Assembly: GCA_030831945.1 (NCBI GenBank)
Contig: JAURKC010000009.1
Location: forward strand, 1-54,908
Source: Ferruginibacter sp.
GTDB taxonomy: Bacteria > Bacteroidota > Bacteroidia > Chitinophagales > Chitinophagaceae
Length of the DNA stretch: 54,908 bases
Reading direction: 5' to 3'
The notes under the pieces: generated by a model
What the model saw: only the letters and a program-made list of their open reading frames with translations
What the model was told of the DNA's origin: nothing
The model's database searches: none
Position numbers and translations under genes: made by a program
Shown here: one piece after another, positions 43,175 to 53,085 of the stretch
How the letters are laid out: each line of letters opens with the position of its first letter
How positions within the stretch are numbered: position 1 is the first letter of the stretch

Positions 43175-44860
43175 ATGAATGCCTTAAAGACCCCAGACTA
43201 TCTTGTATTTCTTGTTTATTTTTTTATTGTAGCAGGCTACGGCTATATGGTTTACTACAAAAAAAAGAAGAGCACCGTTTCAGCATCTCATGATTATTTT
43301 TTAGCGGAAGGGTCACTTACTTGGTGGGCAATTGGAGCCTCTTTGATTGCAAGTAATATAAGTGCCGAACAGTTTATCGGCATGAGTGGAAATGGTTTTC
43401 AAATGGGATTGGCCATCTCTACTTATGAGTGGATGGCAGGTGCTTCACTATTGGTAGTGGCTATTTTCTTCTTACCTGTTTATCTAAAAAACAAGATTTA
43501 TACGATGCCGCAGTTTTTGAGTCAACGCTACAACTCAACAGTAGCAATGATCATGGCTGTTTTTTGGTTGTTATTATATGTAGTAGTAAATCTTACTTCT
43601 ATTTTATACTTAGGCGCTTTAGCGATCAGTAGTATTTCTGGAATCAATCTTTTTGTGTGTATGTATGGGCTAGCAATTTTTGCAATTGTCATCACCCTCG
43701 GCGGAATGAAGGTGATTGGTTATACGGATGTAATTCAAGTTTTCTTTTTAGTATTGGGCGGCTTGGTAACTACTTACATAGCACTCACTATGGTGGCAGA
43801 TCATTATCATACGAGTGGAGTAGTGAATGGATTTAAAAAGATGATGGAAAAATCAGATGATCATTTTCATATGATATTTAAAACTGACAACGCCAATTAT
43901 CCTAGCTTACCTGGCTTAACGGTATTGATTGGAGGAATGTGGATTGGAAATTTAAATTACTGGGGCTGTAATCAATACATTACTCAGCGGGCATTAGGTG
44001 CAGATCTTAAAACTGCTAGAAAAGGGATTTTGTTTGCTACATTTTTGAAATTGTTAATGCCCGTCATTGTTGTATTGCCAGGTATTGCAACTTATGTATT
44101 ATATCAAGAAGGATATTTCCAAACAGAGATGATGTTGAATGGAGAGTTGATGCCTGATAAAGCGTATCCTGTATTATTGAATCTCTTGCCTACTGGATTA
44201 AAGGGGCTTGCTTTTGCAGCATTGACAGCAGCTATTGTGGCTTCATTAGCGGGTAAAGCGAATAGCATTTCTACTATTTTCACTTTAGATATTTATAAGA
44301 AAAAACTTAATCCTTCTGCTACTGAATTACAATTGGTAAAAACGGGTAAGATCGCAGTATTGGTTGCCATGTTGATTGCCTGTCTCTTATCTCCATTTAT
44401 GGGAATAGATAAAAAAGGAGGCTTTGAATTTATTCAAGAGTATACCGGATTTGTTAGTCCTGGTATTTTTGCCATGTTTATATTAGGTTTCTTCTGGAAA
44501 AAAACAAGTTCTAATGCAGCATTGTTTGCAACAGTGGGGGGCTTTGCATTATCTATATTTTTTAAATTCATTCCTTCAGTTATAGATCTTTCATTTTTGC
44601 AACCTTATGGATTCACCACACTGATAAAGCATACGGATGGTAGTTCATTATATGAAATTCCTTTTATGGATAGGATGGGTTTTGTATTTATAATTTGTGT
44701 TATTGTAATGTATATCATCAGTAAGATTGATTATAAGAGAGGAATAAAATCCAATGGATTGGAAGTGGATCGATCGATGTTTAAATTGGACAACACTTTT
44801 GCAGTAGGGGCATTAATTGTTGCGGGCATTTTAGTTGCCTTATACTCCTTCTTTTGGTAG
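43175..44860 (+). CDS. Sodium:solute symporter (SSS/SGLT-like sugar transporter)
   Basis: 561 residues with about 14 membrane helices. The family core is clear: WWAIGASLIASNISAEQFIG (about 51-70), YTMPQFLSQRYNS (about 109) and the later GLAFAALTAAIVASLAGKAN (about 349). The latter is near the Na+-site helix and the glucose/galactose transporter signature. It drives uptake of a monosaccharide across the inner membrane with Na+. Standing beside fucosidase, sulfatase and sialidase-fold genes, it is the likely uptake route for the released sugar. A terminator lies on each side, so it is monocistronic. Confidence 0.93.
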   Translation: MNALKTPDYLVFLVYFFIVAGYGYMVYYKKKKSTVSASHDYFLAEGSLTWWAIGASLIASNISAEQFIGMSGNGFQMGLAISTYEWMAGASLLVVAIFFLPVYLKNKIYTMPQFLSQRYNSTVAMIMAVFWLLLYVVVNLTSILYLGALAISSISGINLFVCMYGLAIFAIVITLGGMKVIGYTDVIQVFFLVLGGLVTTYIALTMVADHYHTSGVVNGFKKMMEKSDDHFHMIFKTDNANYPSLPGLTVLIGGMWIGNLNYWGCNQYITQRALGADLKTARKGILFATFLKLLMPVIVVLPGIATYVLYQEGYFQTEMMLNGELMPDKAYPVLLNLLPTGLKGLAFAALTAAIVASLAGKANSISTIFTLDIYKKKLNPSATELQLVKTGKIAVLVAMLIACLLSPFMGIDKKGGFEFIQEYTGFVSPGIFAMFILGFFWKKTSSNAALFATVGGFALSIFFKFIPSVIDLSFLQPYGFTTLIKHTDGSSLYEIPFMDRMGFVFIICVIVMYIISKIDYKRGIKSNGLEVDRSMFKLDNTFAVGALIVAGILVALYSFFW

Positions 44861-44892
44861 AAGAGTAATTTTTCTAAATAGATATAGAATAG

Positions 44893-44927
44893 GGTAGGTA
44901 GTTCTTAGAGAATTACCTACCTTTTTT
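44893..44927 (+). terminator. Terminator after the symporter gene
   Basis: GGTAGGTAGTTCT pairs with AGAATTACCTACC (one G-U) over a 3-nt loop, followed by six T residues. Confidence 0.9.
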
Positions 44928-45040
44928 ATTAGCCATGTCCTATTATTCCAATAAATTAAGTAAATAATTGATTTATAAGAGAAGGCTTGTTTTTTTTGAA
45001 TTTATTCATGTTTTAGGCTAAAAATTGACAATTTAGTAGT

Positions 45041-45047
45041 TACTTTG
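45041..45047 (+). promoter_or_regulatory. Putative -7 region of the OMP_b-brl_3 receptor gene
   Basis: TTGACA (45025) and TACTTTGCGCC (45041) resemble common Bacteroidota promoter parts, but the spacing is shorter than the usual -33/-7 distance. Confidence 0.3.
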
Positions 45048-45064
45048 CGCCATTCTACCAAAAA

Positions 45065-47521
45065 ATGTTCAAAACACTATTAACCATCTGCTTTATTGGG
45101 TTTCTGTCAACTATTTCAGCACAGGAAATTGTTAAATCTAAAAGCTCCTTAGGTACCATTTCAGGTAATATAATAGATGGTAAAACTGGCAAACCATTAG
45201 CTTTTGCTGGCGTGAGTCTTCAGCGTCCTAACGACACAGCAGCATTTATTAACCGTGTAGCAGACAAAAATGGCGGATTTGATTTTCAGAAATTGAATCC
45301 AGATTATTATAAATTATCTGTTACTACTGTTGGTTATTCTACTCTAGCAATGGATAGTATTCGTGTACACAAAGACAAGTTAGATATTTTTTTTGCAGAC
45401 CTAAGGTTGAATGAGGCTACTACTTCCATGAATGAAGTGATCATCTATGCCGAAAAGCCAATGATTGAGAGCAAAGAGGGGAAATTAATTTTTAATGTTT
45501 CTGAGAGCCCTTTGAGCAGCGGAAGTAGTGCATCTGAGATGCTTCGTAATTTACCGTTAATGAATGTAGATGGGGATGGCACACTTTTAATGCAGGGAAA
45601 AACTCCGCTAATTTTAATGGATGAGAAACCTGTAAATCTAAGTGGCCAACAGTTGTCTGATTTACTAGAAAGTTTACCGGCTAATGTAATTGAAAAGGTA
45701 GAAATAATGAGTAACCCTCCTCCTGAATATGCAACCTATCCTGGAGGCGTTATTAATATTATAACCAAAAAGGGTCGAATTGGTATTTATGAAAGAATCG
45801 GAATCAGTAGTGGAACTAGAGGAGATAAAGGGATCTCTGGTAATTTTAATTATCGTACTAGTAAACTTAATTTAACTACCAGCTTAGGTGTGGGTAGTGG
45901 TATTGATAAAGGTAATTCTTATTCCCACAGACAAAATATTTATACAGATTCGGTTAATTATTTTTATACGAATACAGAATTTTATAATCGATATATCTAT
46001 CCCAATATGCGGGTTCAGGCAGATTATGATTTCAATAAAAATACCAACGCAAGTTTAGTATATCAGGGAAATTTAAATTACTTCGACAGGCATTCAGAAA
46101 TCCTTTCTAAAAATCTGGATGATGATTTTATTTTATATAAAGCCAACACACGTACTAATGAATACAATGGGGATGGTAATAGTCATTCCTTCTCAGGTTC
46201 TTATCAATGGAAAGGGAAAAATCCAGTTGAGAAATTGCAATTATGGAGCGGGCTGAGTTTAAGTAAAAACAACAATGGCCGAGATTTTTATCAACAGTTT
46301 CTTCAATCTAATTTTTTGCCTACTGGTTTGGATTCTACTCAGGTGCAGCTTACTGATAATTATGTTCGTTCTTTTTATTTCAGTAGTAAGTATAACATGC
46401 CGCTCAATGACACCGGCACGATTTTCATTTCTACAGGAGCTTCGTACACGATCAATGCGCATCATAATATTTTAAGTACTAGTTATTTAGATAAAATTGA
46501 CAATAATTATATTACTGATGAAATGCTGAGTAATAATTTTTATTTTGATCAATCAATTATTACGCTACGAACCGCACTAGTGCTTATTCTGCCCAAAAAA
46601 ATGAGAATTGTTACAGGGGTACAGGGTGAACAGACCTTATCAGATTTTAAGTTTGTAAAAGGAAATTCTGCAGATGCCAATAACGCTTATTTACGTCTAT
46701 TGCCTAGCGTTACATTGTTTAAAGAATTTAATAAGCAATTCAACACCACCTTAGTTTATCGTGAAACTATTCGCAGGCCTGGAATTATTGAACTCAATCC
46801 CAATATAGACTATAGTGATCCATATAATATACGATTTGGTAACCCTTTGCTTACACCTGCATTAACTAGCAACTTTGATCTTAATGTTAGTTATGTAAAA
46901 AGTAAATTTAATTTAAACGCTAATCTTGGGTATAGCCAAATTAAAAATGTATTCAGTTCTATTCGTACTTTGATTGACAGTGGAAAAACACAAACTACCT
47001 ATCAGAATATTTCTGATCAAGAAGAATTTTCTGGAAGTATGTGGGCAGGTATAACGGTGACAAGAAAGTTTAGAGTAAACGTAAGTGGTGGATATATTTA
47101 TTATAAATTTAGTGAAAGAGAAAAATTATTATACAAGTATGTAAATGGGGCAACCGAATATGCCACTATCAATTATTCCTATTCTCCTACTAAGCTAACC
47201 ACTATTGAGGCAAATAATCGCTATGGTAGTTATGTTAATCCTCAAGGAAAAAGTAATAGCAATATTAATATAGGCCTTAGCGTAATGCATAAATTTCTAA
47301 ATAAAAAATTAATTGCATCTCTTTCTGCTTATGATCTTTTTGGCTCACAGACGTATAGAGGCTATTCAGAGGGTACCCATTTTAAAATTGATAGTTATAG
47401 CCAAAGTAATACCCAAAATTTTCGCTTATCGATTAGTTATCAGATTAGTAAATCAATACTGAAAAGCAAGCTTGATGATAAACAGAAAAAAGAAGCTTTG
47501 GATAAACTAAGCCATAAATAA
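45065..47521 (+). CDS. Outer membrane beta-barrel (OMP_b-brl_3) TonB-receptor-like protein
   Basis: 818 residues. Signal peptide (about 1-19), CarboxypepD-regulatory-like domain (LGTISGNIIDGKTGKPLAFA, about 29-110), plug domain (EMLRNLPLMNVDGDGTLLMQ, GKTPLILMDEKPVNLSGQQL, NVIEKVEIMSNPPPEYATYP), then a long barrel (about 240-800). The tail is a basic, non-aromatic extension (SKLDDKQKKEALDKLSHK) rather than the usual terminal aromatic residue. This subfamily is separate from SusC and often carries metals, peptides or unknown ligands. There is no adjacent SusD or other partner gene. Confidence 0.9.
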   Translation: MFKTLLTICFIGFLSTISAQEIVKSKSSLGTISGNIIDGKTGKPLAFAGVSLQRPNDTAAFINRVADKNGGFDFQKLNPDYYKLSVTTVGYSTLAMDSIRVHKDKLDIFFADLRLNEATTSMNEVIIYAEKPMIESKEGKLIFNVSESPLSSGSSASEMLRNLPLMNVDGDGTLLMQGKTPLILMDEKPVNLSGQQLSDLLESLPANVIEKVEIMSNPPPEYATYPGGVINIITKKGRIGIYERIGISSGTRGDKGISGNFNYRTSKLNLTTSLGVGSGIDKGNSYSHRQNIYTDSVNYFYTNTEFYNRYIYPNMRVQADYDFNKNTNASLVYQGNLNYFDRHSEILSKNLDDDFILYKANTRTNEYNGDGNSHSFSGSYQWKGKNPVEKLQLWSGLSLSKNNNGRDFYQQFLQSNFLPTGLDSTQVQLTDNYVRSFYFSSKYNMPLNDTGTIFISTGASYTINAHHNILSTSYLDKIDNNYITDEMLSNNFYFDQSIITLRTALVLILPKKMRIVTGVQGEQTLSDFKFVKGNSADANNAYLRLLPSVTLFKEFNKQFNTTLVYRETIRRPGIIELNPNIDYSDPYNIRFGNPLLTPALTSNFDLNVSYVKSKFNLNANLGYSQIKNVFSSIRTLIDSGKTQTTYQNISDQEEFSGSMWAGITVTRKFRVNVSGGYIYYKFSEREKLLYKYVNGATEYATINYSYSPTKLTTIEANNRYGSYVNPQGKSNSNINIGLSVMHKFLNKKLIASLSAYDLFGSQTYRGYSEGTHFKIDSYSQSNTQNFRLSISYQISKSILKSKLDDKQKKEALDKLSHK

Positions 47522-47768
47522 ACTTATTCCAATTGAAGAAATCCTTCAAATCCCTTACCTTAAAGGCTTACAGCTATTTTACAATTTATTCTTTGAGTGC
47601 TTTTCACTATATCTTCACTAGGGGCTAGACTTCAAAATAAATGATTGTCAATAATCAAATAAATAATATATTTATAGTTCTAAATTAGCCAATTAAATTC
47701 TAATTATTATATAAAAATTGTTTTTAATTTATTTACTTACAACGCTTGCTTATTTATAAATAAAAAAT

Positions 47769-50057
47769 ATGAAACTTAAAATCCAGTTAGTTTGTCGATT
47801 ATTAATTTGTTCTTTATTATTCAGCTGCGGACTAAAAAAGGGCAGTAAAAAACCTGAATTTGATCCAACTCCTTCCAGTGCTTATAATACGCCAGAAGAA
47901 AGTTTAAAGACCATGCATCTTCCAGAAGGGTATCACATGGAATTGGTTGCTAGTGAGCCGATGATTAAAGAGCCGGTTGCTATTACTTGGGATGCGAATG
48001 GCAGAATGTATGTAGCGGAGATGTTAACTTATATGCAAGATGCAGATGCCACGGGAGAGCAAATGCCTTATAGTAGAGTCATGTTATTAGAAGATGCGAA
48101 TCATGACGGTGTAATGGATAAGAGTTCAGTTTTTATTGATAGCCTTTTATTGCCTAGAATGATTCAATGTGTGGGTACTAAATTATTGGTAAATGAAACC
48201 AATACCATCACTATTTCAAGTTATGAGGATACCGATGCAGATGGCAAAGCGGATAAGAAAAAAATAGTGTATCAAGATCCAACTTATTCAAGCAATGATG
48301 CGAATATGGAGCATCAAAGAAGTGGACTAGATTGGAATATAGATAACTGGATGTATGTAACTTATGAGGGAGCTCGTTTTAGATATGAGAATGATTCCAT
48401 CCGAATTGATAAAATGCCAACTGGCGGTGATGGCCAGTGGGGTTTAACTCATGATAACTATGGCCGATTATTTTATTCTAGTGCTGGAGGTGAAAACCCT
48501 GTATTAGGATTTCAAATTAACCCTGTTTATGGAAGATTAAATTTTCCTGATCAGTTTGGACCAGAGTTTCAAGAAGTGTGGCCAATCATTGCTACACCAG
48601 ATGTACAAGGTGGTGCTGCTAGATTGCGTGCTAATAATACTTTAAATCATTTTACTGCTGCTTGTGGTCAATCTATTTATAGAGGAGATGCATTCCCTAA
48701 AGATTTTATAGGTGATTATATTGTATGTGAGCCAGTAGGAAGAATTATAAGAAGGGCTAAAGTGTCTAATGTAAATGGTAAGACAGTTTTAAAAAATGCT
48801 TACAATCAAGAAGAATTTATTTCTTCCTCTGATATGAATTTCCGTCCTTTAAATAGTGCTACTGGTCCGGATGGCAATTTATACATCGTTGATATTTACC
48901 GTGGAATTGTACAGCAAGGAAACTGGACAAAAAAAGAAACTTTTCTACGTAATAAAATTGATAGCCTAGGGCTAGCAAAAAATATTGGTCGTGGCCGTAT
49001 TTATAGAGTAGTGCATGATGGAGAAAAGAAGGCTGTTCAACAACCGAATATGTTGAATGAATCACCTGCGACTTTAGTAAAATACTTAGGACATCCAAAT
49101 GGTTGGTGGAGAGATAATGCTCAAAAGCTTTTAGTAATCAAAGGAGATAAATCAGTGATTCCTGCTTTGAAAGAAATAGCTACTTCAAAGCCTGGTACTC
49201 CTAATGATGACGCTGCTCATTTAGCAAGGATTCATGCGCTTTGGACATTAGATGGTTTATATGGCATTGATCAAGAAGTACTACTTCATGCATTAAATGA
49301 TCCTAATCCTAAAGTTAGAAAAGCAGCAGTATGGATTAGCGAATCTTTTTTAAGTAAAAATGATGTTGAAATTACCAATGCAGTTTATAAAATGAAAGAC
49401 GATGCTGACTTTGATGTACAAACACAAGTGATGTTATCCATCTACCATTATAATAAATCAAAATCAACTGCTGTGGTTACTGAAATGTTATCTCATCAAT
49501 CAAATAACGAAATGCTAACGGCGGTAAAAGATGCTATGGATAAAAGGGAGTTGGTGAAAAACCTTTCAGCAAGACTAGGTAATTTACCAGCAAAGGTGAA
49601 AGGTCCTATTCTTAGTGGAGCAGTAACTTTCAGATCTACTTGTGCGACTTGTCATGGAGCAGATGGAAAGGGGATTGTCACTACAGGAAGTTCAATGCCA
49701 GCGCCTTCACTTGTTGGAGCAATACCTTTGTCTGTTGGAAATAAACATATGGCTATTGAAGTTATATTGAAGGGTTTAAAGGGGCCAATTAATGGCAAAA
49801 CTTATCCTTCTGAAATGCCTTCTCTAGCTTCCAATAGTAATAATTGGATCGCTAATGTGTTGACTTATGCTCGTTATGAATTTGGTGGCAACCGTGCAAA
49901 AAATAAACTTGATTCTCCACAGGTGTTGTCAAAAGAAGTGGCTAAGATTAGAAAAGATTTGGAAGCCAGAACTGCCGCTTTTACAATTGAAGAATTAAAA
50001 AGAGTAAAAGACACCTCTTTAATAGCGCTTGCAAAAAGAGAAAGTCAGAAGAAATAG
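47769..50057 (+). CDS. PVC-type heme-binding lipoprotein (propeller, HEAT, cytochrome c)
   Basis: 762 residues. A lipoprotein signal ends at C20 (LLFSC). A soluble-dehydrogenase-like beta-propeller spans about 45-420 (VAITWDANGRMYVAEM, GLTHDNYGRLFYSS, ATGPDGNLYIVDIYRG). HEAT-like helical repeats lie at about 430-600 (HALNDPNPKVRKAAVW). A cytochrome c domain has C625-A-T-C628-H629 and a likely axial Met in YPSEMPSL. The architecture was first noted in Planctomycetes and fits periplasmic sugar oxidation that passes electrons to the respiratory chain. It may be the electron outlet for the exported oxidoreductases of this window (inference). A 40-bp palindromic terminator follows. Confidence 0.93.
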   Translation: MKLKIQLVCRLLICSLLFSCGLKKGSKKPEFDPTPSSAYNTPEESLKTMHLPEGYHMELVASEPMIKEPVAITWDANGRMYVAEMLTYMQDADATGEQMPYSRVMLLEDANHDGVMDKSSVFIDSLLLPRMIQCVGTKLLVNETNTITISSYEDTDADGKADKKKIVYQDPTYSSNDANMEHQRSGLDWNIDNWMYVTYEGARFRYENDSIRIDKMPTGGDGQWGLTHDNYGRLFYSSAGGENPVLGFQINPVYGRLNFPDQFGPEFQEVWPIIATPDVQGGAARLRANNTLNHFTAACGQSIYRGDAFPKDFIGDYIVCEPVGRIIRRAKVSNVNGKTVLKNAYNQEEFISSSDMNFRPLNSATGPDGNLYIVDIYRGIVQQGNWTKKETFLRNKIDSLGLAKNIGRGRIYRVVHDGEKKAVQQPNMLNESPATLVKYLGHPNGWWRDNAQKLLVIKGDKSVIPALKEIATSKPGTPNDDAAHLARIHALWTLDGLYGIDQEVLLHALNDPNPKVRKAAVWISESFLSKNDVEITNAVYKMKDDADFDVQTQVMLSIYHYNKSKSTAVVTEMLSHQSNNEMLTAVKDAMDKRELVKNLSARLGNLPAKVKGPILSGAVTFRSTCATCHGADGKGIVTTGSSMPAPSLVGAIPLSVGNKHMAIEVILKGLKGPINGKTYPSEMPSLASNSNNWIANVLTYARYEFGGNRAKNKLDSPQVLSKEVAKIRKDLEARTAAFTIEELKRVKDTSLIALAKRESQKK

Positions 50058-50088
50058 TTATTTACTTTTTAGTTGTTTTATCAATTTG

Positions 50089-50128
50089 TTGGATTAGAAA
50101 ATTCGGCTAGCTGAATTTTCTAATCCAA
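50089..50128 (+). terminator. Terminator or hairpin between heme lipoprotein and CPBP genes
   Basis: A 40-bp near-perfect palindrome without a loop: TTGGATTAGAAAATTCGGCT pairs with AGCTGAATTTTCTAATCCAA (one G-U). It ends 16 bp before the next start codon. Confidence 0.75.
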
Positions 50129-50144
50129 CTATTTTAAGTACAAA

Positions 50145-51308
50145 ATGAAAATCATACCTAAACATTTTTATACCGGCGGCCTTCTCACCATTTTATATCT
50201 TGGTTTATTTATTTTTTATCAAAGGCAAATTCCAACCCAAGAACTGCTGATTGCCTTACCATTTGTAGCCATCATTTATTTTTTTCTCTTTAATATTGGA
50301 AATCCAGCAGTACAGATTTATTTGGATGAAGCAGGTTGGATGGACAAACAAAAGCCACTTCTATTTCCTATCTTTCTGTGGTTCATATTAATCATCTACG
50401 TGGGCATTCATCATGAATCACCTTTTAAAGGTTCAGGAAGTTTAGTGCCTTTTCTTTTTGTATTCCCTGTTCTATATTATCAAGCTCACTCGAGAACTAA
50501 TATTGGCAGGATAGATTACCTTATTTTACTTCTCTTTATAGTTCCTTTAACGCTGATTAGTTTTGAAGGCGATACCAACTTGCCAGTTAAAGGCAATGGT
50601 TTTGGATCAATGTTTAAGATCTCTTGGGCATTGATGATGGTCTATGCTTTCGGACAAATTAGAAAAATAAAAGACATTGGATTTTACCCTATTTTCAAAT
50701 CTTCTTTTTTAGGTATCGCACTTATTTCTTGGATATCTTTCTTGGGATTTGTGTACGTGATTGCTTGGACTTTTGGTTTTGTAAATCCTCATCCATTTGA
50801 AGAAATAATGAGGGATGGTTTTGCTAAATCGGTTTTAGAGATTATGCGTATTTGGATAGGAACAGCCATTTTCGAAGAATTATTTTTTAGGGGATTGTTG
50901 CAGAATATGTTGGCGCAGCAAATCAATCAATCAGGTGCTTGGAAAGCCTATTGGAAATATGGCATTGTTAGTATACTTTTTTTATCTGCTTTGACTGCTT
51001 ATGCTTTGGCTATTGAATTAATATGGTTCCCTATTCTCATAACGCTGGTATTATTTTCTGCTGCTTATTTCTTAGAAAAAAAGCAAGCTCAAGCAATCGG
51101 AACCTATACAGCTTTGGCAATCATCAGTATGATTTTTGGATTGGCACATTATCACAAAGGGTCAATTATATTTGTTGGATTGGCAGCGGTGGCAGGGTGG
51201 GCCTATGGATATACTTATTTAAAAACGAAGAATGTTTTTTATGCAGCTTTAGTACATTCCTTGGTCAACTTCTCTGAGTTTTTATTCCAACTACATGACA
51301 TTAAATAA
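50145..51308 (+). CDS. CPBP-family intramembrane metalloprotease
   Basis: 387 residues with about ten membrane helices. The Abi/CAAX-protease motifs are in order: FEELFFRGLLQN with E244-E245...R (motif 1), GLAHYHKGS (about 330, motif 2) and ALVHSLVNF (about 370, motif 3). They supply the Glu and His ligands for the catalytic zinc. It lacks any substrate-specific partner nearby. In bacteria such proteases process membrane proteins or give bacteriocin self-immunity. The long N-terminal membrane region of about 220 residues is an extension compared with minimal members of about 230 residues. Confidence 0.9.
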   Translation: MKIIPKHFYTGGLLTILYLGLFIFYQRQIPTQELLIALPFVAIIYFFLFNIGNPAVQIYLDEAGWMDKQKPLLFPIFLWFILIIYVGIHHESPFKGSGSLVPFLFVFPVLYYQAHSRTNIGRIDYLILLLFIVPLTLISFEGDTNLPVKGNGFGSMFKISWALMMVYAFGQIRKIKDIGFYPIFKSSFLGIALISWISFLGFVYVIAWTFGFVNPHPFEEIMRDGFAKSVLEIMRIWIGTAIFEELFFRGLLQNMLAQQINQSGAWKAYWKYGIVSILFLSALTAYALAIELIWFPILITLVLFSAAYFLEKKQAQAIGTYTALAIISMIFGLAHYHKGSIIFVGLAAVAGWAYGYTYLKTKNVFYAALVHSLVNFSEFLFQLHDIK

Positions 51309-51431
51309 AAAGCCCACGGTATAAACCCTAGGTAATGAAATGCCACGATTGGTTCAAATTGGGTTTATCTATTTCATTATGATGTTTTATAAAAGCCATT
51401 GAAATGGTTATTTATTAATATCGTTTTTTCA

Positions 51432-51529
51432 AAAAATCTTCATATTCGCCTTCGGCGGACCCGGGTTCAAATCCCGGTCTCGCTACATGAGAATCAAGGA
51501 CTTACGTTAAATCGTGGGTCCTTTGTTGT
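51432..51529 (+). repeat. 98-bp direct repeat, copy 1, with tRNA-like T-arm and terminator stem
   Basis: Identical at 90 of 98 positions, without gaps, to 53273-53370. It contains CGCCTTCGGCG, then CCGGG-TTCAAAT-CCCGG (a perfect T-arm stem-loop), TCTCGCT as a possible 3' acceptor strand, and a hairpin AAGGACTTACG/CGTGGGTCCTT (51496-51523). No anticodon, D-arm or 5' acceptor strand is found upstream. It therefore looks like the 3' end of a tRNA gene plus its terminator, as left at att sites by tyrosine-integrase elements. Class II tRNA origin is suggested by the variable-arm-like stem but is not certain. Confidence 0.65.
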
Positions 51530-51589
51530 TTCTGCGTGAGTTTTTTTCATTTTTTTCGATCTAGGAGTTTTTATTTTAATTCATTTTTT

Positions 51590-51597
51590 TATTTTTG
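51590..51597 (+). promoter_or_regulatory. Putative -7 promoter element of the C1q-like gene
   Basis: TATTTTTG matches TAnnTTTG exactly and lies 22 bp before the start codon. The -33 region is T-rich without a clear TTG. Confidence 0.45.
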
Positions 51598-51619
51598 TTA
51601 AGTAACTATAAGATTAAGT

Positions 51620-53005
51620 ATGTTAAGATATTTTATTTTTACTGCTTTGCTATTTTCATTGCAAGTAAGTGCTCAAACGGGGATAGGAACAACAAGTCCT
51701 CATGCATCTGCAAAGTTTGAAGTATTCTCTGAAAATAAAGGCTTTTTACCTCCAAGAATGACTGCATCACAAAGGGGTAATATACCAAGCCCTGCAGCAG
51801 GTTTAATGGTTTACCAAACAGATGGCACTTCAGGATTATATTACTACAATGGGACAGCCTGGATTTATATAATTAATAGTACAACAAACGTTGTGTCTGT
51901 TGTTAATGGGGGTACTGGAACTACAACATCGACTGGAACAGGAAGTGTTGTTTTGAATACAAGTCCAACTTTGATAACACCTGCATTAGGTACACCAAGT
52001 TCTGCAACTTTAACGAATGCAACTGCACTACCTCTAACAACAGGTGTTACAGGAATACTACCAGTTGCGAATGGAGGTACAGGAACAACAACCGGCTCAA
52101 TTACAGGTACTGGAGCTTTAACATTTACAGCAGGAGGTTCAAATCAAAATATTACTTTAACGCCAAGTGGGTCTGGAAATGTGGTTACAAATAGTAAAGT
52201 GGGTATTGGAACCAATTCGCCTGGCGCAACTTTAGAAATTGGTTCCAGCAACGGTAGTGTTCCAGGATCTTTAGTATTGAATCCTACTACTAGTGGAACA
52301 GGAGAGGAAGGTGCTGAAATAAATCTTAAACCTGCACCATTTTCTACTTCGCCAGCTGCTCAAACATGGGTGATAGACCAGGTTTCAAATGCTAATAATC
52401 CTTGACTTCGAATTTTTCCTTCACCTAGCGGTGAAGCAACGGGATTTGCCATTTTAGACAATGGAAAATTTGGTATTGGAACGAGTATGCCAACAGAAAA
52501 GCTGGAGGTTAATGGAAGTGTAAAAGCAAGTAGTTTTATTGGAGGAGAAACTCCTATTTACTTGTCCGCTAATAAAGCTTCGTCACAATCTATTCCTTAC
52601 AATTCTGAAACAATTGTTACTAATTGGAATGGTACGGGTTGGATTAATAATTTTCCTTCCGCATGGAATTCTACTACTGGTGTATGGACTTGTCCAAGAG
52701 CAGGAATTTATGAGTTTTACTTCACTGCAACGTTGGAACCACATTCGGGCTCCGGAATAGGTAATGAGTTTGCAGTTATCTTATCCCTTAATGGATCTTT
52801 ACAGTCTGTTGCAGATTTTTGGGCACAAACTTCATCTAATACAAGAGCACCACACGCAAGTACAAATTTAATCATGAGTTTAAATGTAGGAGATGTTGTA
52901 ACTACGAGGATTTATCAAAATTTAAATGGAAATACCATTAACACAATTGGTGGTCGATTATACTTTCAAGTAAAACAATTACCATCCAGAATAAATATAC
53001 AATAA
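51620..53005 (+). pseudogene. Secreted tail-fibre/C1q-like protein with one in-frame TGA
   Basis: One frame of 462 codons is interrupted only by TGA at 52403-52405 (codon 262). The two parts (261 residues, then NPxLRIFPSPSG onward) fit a single protein. Signal peptide (about 1-18), an adhesin-type repeat GIGTTSPHASAKFEV, a collar-like segment (GGTGTTT repeated, TPALGTPSSATLTNATALPL), a second GIGTNSPGATLEIGS, a third KFGIGTSMPTEKLEV, and a C-terminal C1q/TNF-like jelly-roll (TCPRAGIYEFYFTATL, about 350-455). A C-to-T change of an Arg CGA codon would explain the stop. It lies between two 98-bp repeats and so may be foreign. It could still give the N-terminal part. Confidence 0.8.
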
Positions 53006-53044
53006 AATTAAAGTAGTAAAATTGTAACCGAGCCACAAAAAACA

Positions 53045-53085
53045 GTACAAAAGGGTACAAAAGCTTGCCACAAGTGTATAAAAGG
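53045..53085. repeat. Three short direct repeats, possible arm-type sites
   Basis: GTACAAAAGG (53045), GTACAAAAGC (53055, directly adjacent) and GTATAAAAGG (53076). Short spaced direct repeats about 200 bp from an att-like core are the pattern of integrase arm sites; this reading is tentative. Confidence 0.3.

Larger units (their letters stand above)
51309..51619. other. Intergenic region with repeat and promoter
   Basis: It contains 98-bp repeat copy 1 (51432-51529) and a TATTTTTG promoter box (51590). The stretch 51309-51431 shows no other feature, and no 5' half of a tRNA is visible. Confidence 0.6.

Noticed and set aside
51448..51486. A complete tRNA gene
   Set aside because: Only the variable-arm-like stem, T-arm and possible 3' acceptor strand are present. 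No 5' acceptor strand, D-arm or anticodon arm could be found upstream of either copy.
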